Shown here piece by piece: positions 62,270 to 64,000 of a DNA stretch of 64,000 bases. The notes below the pieces were generated by a model. The model did not search any database. It was given only the letters and a program-made list of their open reading frames with translations, and was not told the origin of the DNA. Numbering within the stretch: the first letter of the stretch is position 1; each line of letters begins with the position of its first letter. The translations under genes and the position numbers were made by a program. The stretch is from Sphingomonas mali NBRC 15500 (GTDB taxonomy: Bacteria; Pseudomonadota; Alphaproteobacteria; Sphingomonadales; Sphingomonadaceae): positions 1-64,000 of the forward strand of contig NZ_BCYX01000012.1 in the NCBI RefSeq assembly GCF_001598415.1. The letters are read 5' to 3'.

Positions 62270-62314
62270 GCATGGTTCTGCCGCTTCAAGGACGAGCGCC
62301 GCGTCGCCATGCGC
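62270..62314 (+). pseudogene. Possible IS5-family transposase fragment
   Basis: Fifteen codons read AWFCRFKDERRVAMR, which resembles the C-terminal N-x-F-C-R-x-K-D-x-R-R-x-A-T-R stretch of IS5-type transposases. It directly follows the integrase remnant in the same frame. The match is short, with no flanking inverted repeats found, so it may be chance. Confidence 0.25.
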
Positions 62315-62378
62315 GCCGGAGGACCCGTCTCGCTGACGGATCCAGATCGTCTGCGCGACAGTGAATTCAAAAAAATCC

Positions 62379-64000
62379 CTATTGAACGAGCTCCACGCCG
62401 TACGACGCTAGCGCAATGGTGCCCGCGTAGCGCTTGTGCGACAGCACGCCGGTCTTCACGCCGTTGAACGAGACGGTGATCGGAGACGGTGTGGTGTTGA
62501 CGTAAAGCGTACGCCCATCGACCTCGCGAGCGATCACGCCGGGCGGCGTCGCGGGCCCGCGCTTTATGCCAAGCGCTGGATAGAGCGAGCGCACCAGCGG
62601 CCCAAGGAGTTCGGTTTGCGGCGCGGTGGCGACATAGATTGCCTGGCCCTTGCCGAAATGATTGACGGTGATCGCGGCGCTCTTTTGCGGCGTGTTGGAG
62701 AATGTCGCCAGCGGCTTGGCGGTGCCGAGTTCGAGTACTTCATAATAGGGATCGCTGCCGGTCAGCGTCTGACCGTCGAAGGTGACCTTCAATGGCTGTT
62801 CGGCGCGATAGAACGCATTGGTCCGCAGGCCGAAAACGTCGCTCAACCGGCCGGGCAGGGAAGTTTCGAACCATTTGCCCGTTTCATCGACCTTCGCCGA
62901 ATAGCCGGTCATGATCACCGTCCCGCCATTGGCGACGTACTTTCGCACGGCCGCCGCAGTCGGCTCGTCCATCACATAGGTGCTGGGAAGGATCGCGAGC
63001 TTGTACCGATCGAGCGCGTCGTGGCCGACGTCGATGACCGCGGCGTCGATATTGTCCTCGAAGAACGGCCGGAAGGCCGTCTGGGCCTGCCCGGTGTAAT
63101 TGCCCTTGAAATATTCCGGCATCGTGTTCGGCCCCGGGGGCGGGCTGGTCAGCCAGAGGTTTTGGAACGAGAAGTTCACGGCGACCTCGGGCTGGCGGTA
63201 GCGCGGAAACCCCAGCGTCTTCATCGTCTGGAACTCGCGCGCGATCTGGGCGAATTCGTCGACTTTCCACGACGGGCGGCCGTCATGATCGACCAGGCCG
63301 AAAAGCGCCTGCTCCTCGCCGCCGATATGCGAATTGAACGTCCAGGCGAGGAAGGTCTGCGTGTAGTAGATCAGGCCGAAATAGGCCCACATCCGCGAGC
63401 GGCCGGGTGTGCCGTAATAGCCGCCGCCACCGGCGGTGAACTCGTTGAACCAGAGCGGGGTGTCATGACCTGCACGGTTTGACATCGCCTCGAACGCGGC
63501 GCCCCCCGGGTCGCCCGGATAAAAGCCTTGCGCGCCATACGTCGAGATCTTCTCCCACGAGCGCAGATAGTCAAAGCCCTTGGTGCCCGCCGTCGGCCAG
63601 AAGTTGGAAGCGACGGGAAGGTTCGGCGCATATTGCTTGCGCACCGCTTCCAGATCCTCGAGCGCGCCGATCGTGTCGTCGGACCAGTAACGGCGCAGGT
63701 CGAGATAGCGTTCGTTCGGGCCGGGGCCGCGTTCGTAGGGCAGGTCCACCTGATCCCAGCTGTTGATGCGGCGTGACCAGCGCTGGGTCGCCCAAGCTTT
63801 GTTGAGCGCCTCGATCGAGCCGTAGCGGCGTTTGAGCCAGGCGACGAAGCGGTCACGATCGGCAGCGGAATAGGACATGTGCCCATTCCCGATCTCATTG
63901 TCGTAACCCACGGCGATGACCGCAGGATTTCGCGCATATCGTTCCATCATCTTCTGCGCGAGGCGCTTGGCCAGGCGGCGATAGTCCGGATCGCTGATAT
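62379..64000 (-). CDS. Glycoside hydrolase family 42 beta-galactosidase, N-terminus outside window
   Basis: At least 540 residues of a GH42 enzyme. The frame stays open to the right edge (upstream codons read ISDPDYRRLAKRLAQKMM), so the true start and any signal peptide lie beyond 64000. The barrel has VGYDNEIGNGHMS with the acid/base Glu near 63885 and PLWFNEFTAGGGGYYG with the nucleophile near 63445. The C-terminal part has the trimerisation-like domain (YVANGGTVIMTGYSAKVDETG) and a beta domain ending ASYGVELVQ. It removes terminal beta-galactose, for example from galactan side chains. It lies outside the copy 3 island-end repeat, so it may belong to the host chromosome or an older insert. 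Confidence 0.82.
   Translation of the reverse strand, partial: ISDPDYRRLAKRLAQKMMERYARNPAVIAVGYDNEIGNGHMSYSAADRDRFVAWLKRRYGSIEALNKAWATQRWSRRINSWDQVDLPYERGPGPNERYLDLRRYWSDDTIGALEDLEAVRKQYAPNLPVASNFWPTAGTKGFDYLRSWEKISTYGAQGFYPGDPGGAAFEAMSNRAGHDTPLWFNEFTAGGGGYYGTPGRSRMWAYFGLIYYTQTFLAWTFNSHIGGEEQALFGLVDHDGRPSWKVDEFAQIAREFQTMKTLGFPRYRQPEVAVNFSFQNLWLTSPPPGPNTMPEYFKGNYTGQAQTAFRPFFEDNIDAAVIDVGHDALDRYKLAILPSTYVMDEPTAAAVRKYVANGGTVIMTGYSAKVDETGKWFETSLPGRLSDVFGLRTNAFYRAEQPLKVTFDGQTLTGSDPYYEVLELGTAKPLATFSNTPQKSAAITVNHFGKGQAIYVATAPQTELLGPLVRSLYPALGIKRGPATPPGVIAREVDGRTLYVNTTPSPITVSFNGVKTGVLSHKRYAGTIALASYGVELVQ

Noticed and set aside
1..64000. CRISPR array or phage structural genes
   Set aside because: No regularly spaced repeats and no capsid, tail or terminase-like proteins were seen; only scars of integrative elements.

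Overview
The window reads as a pectin-utilisation island of a G+C-rich alphaproteobacterium, most likely a sphingomonad. The evidence is TonB-dependent receptors of the Xanthomonas/Caulobacter type used without SusD partners, twin-arginine signals on many secreted glycosidases, FadR-type GntR regulators, and a small lysine/alanine-rich protein of the kind annotated as DUF6481 in sphingomonads. No rRNA, intact tRNA, CRISPR array or complete insertion sequence was seen.

Layout. (1) Bases 1-689 are an island edge: a tRNA-Arg-like 3' fragment, short tandem repeats and a broken gene. (2) 690-14784 holds a leftward operon GH95 > GH2 > PL10 and a divergent rightward set of pectin methylesterase, TonB receptor, GH43 and CE12 rhamnogalacturonan acetylesterase. 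(3) 14785-17890 is a foreign-looking interruption with a DUF6481-like gene, a second tRNA-like scar and a class-C beta-lactamase-fold serine hydrolase. (4) 17898-35162 is the galacturonate core: two TonB receptors, two GH28 enzymes, an enolase-superfamily dehydratase, a GntR regulator, a hexuronate-type MFS transporter, and RraA-like, two-part altronate dehydratase, SDR and uronate isomerase genes. (5) 35332-45021 holds glycosidases and an esterase: GH79, GH29, a second GH95, CE15 and a second GH2. (6) 45146-50817 is an L-fucose/L-galactose-type oxidative set: mutarotase, aldo/keto dehydrogenase, lactonase, regulator, acid-sugar dehydratase and MFS. (7) 50821-61412 is a nine-gene leftward operon joining a GH141-like beta-helix protein and a GH28 to hydroxyacid dehydrogenase, glycerate kinase, DUF4432, SDR, CoA-transferase, an orphan solute-binding-like protein and enoyl-CoA hydratase. 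(8) 61413-62378 is a second island scar with a degraded integrase, followed by a partial GH42 running off the right edge.

How it fits together. Secreted enzymes remove methyl and acetyl esters, cut the galacturonan/rhamnogalacturonan backbone and strip side-chain Ara, Gal, Fuc or L-Gal and GlcA residues. TonB receptors import oligosaccharides, GH28 enzymes release galacturonate, and the uxa operon carries it towards 2-keto-3-deoxygluconate. Two repeated palindromes suggest two regulons. CTGT-N3-ACAG (five sites) lies by the uronate and GH28 genes and next to the first GntR gene. CTGATATATCAG and variants lie by the fucose-type genes, the nine-gene operon and others, next to the second GntR gene. 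Two fucosidase/galactosidase families, a glucuronidase family and a GH141-like protein suggest a complex pectin such as rhamnogalacturonan II, which is inference.

The least explained part is the CoA-transferase / solute-binding-like / enoyl-CoA hydratase / DUF4432 / SDR block in the nine-gene operon.
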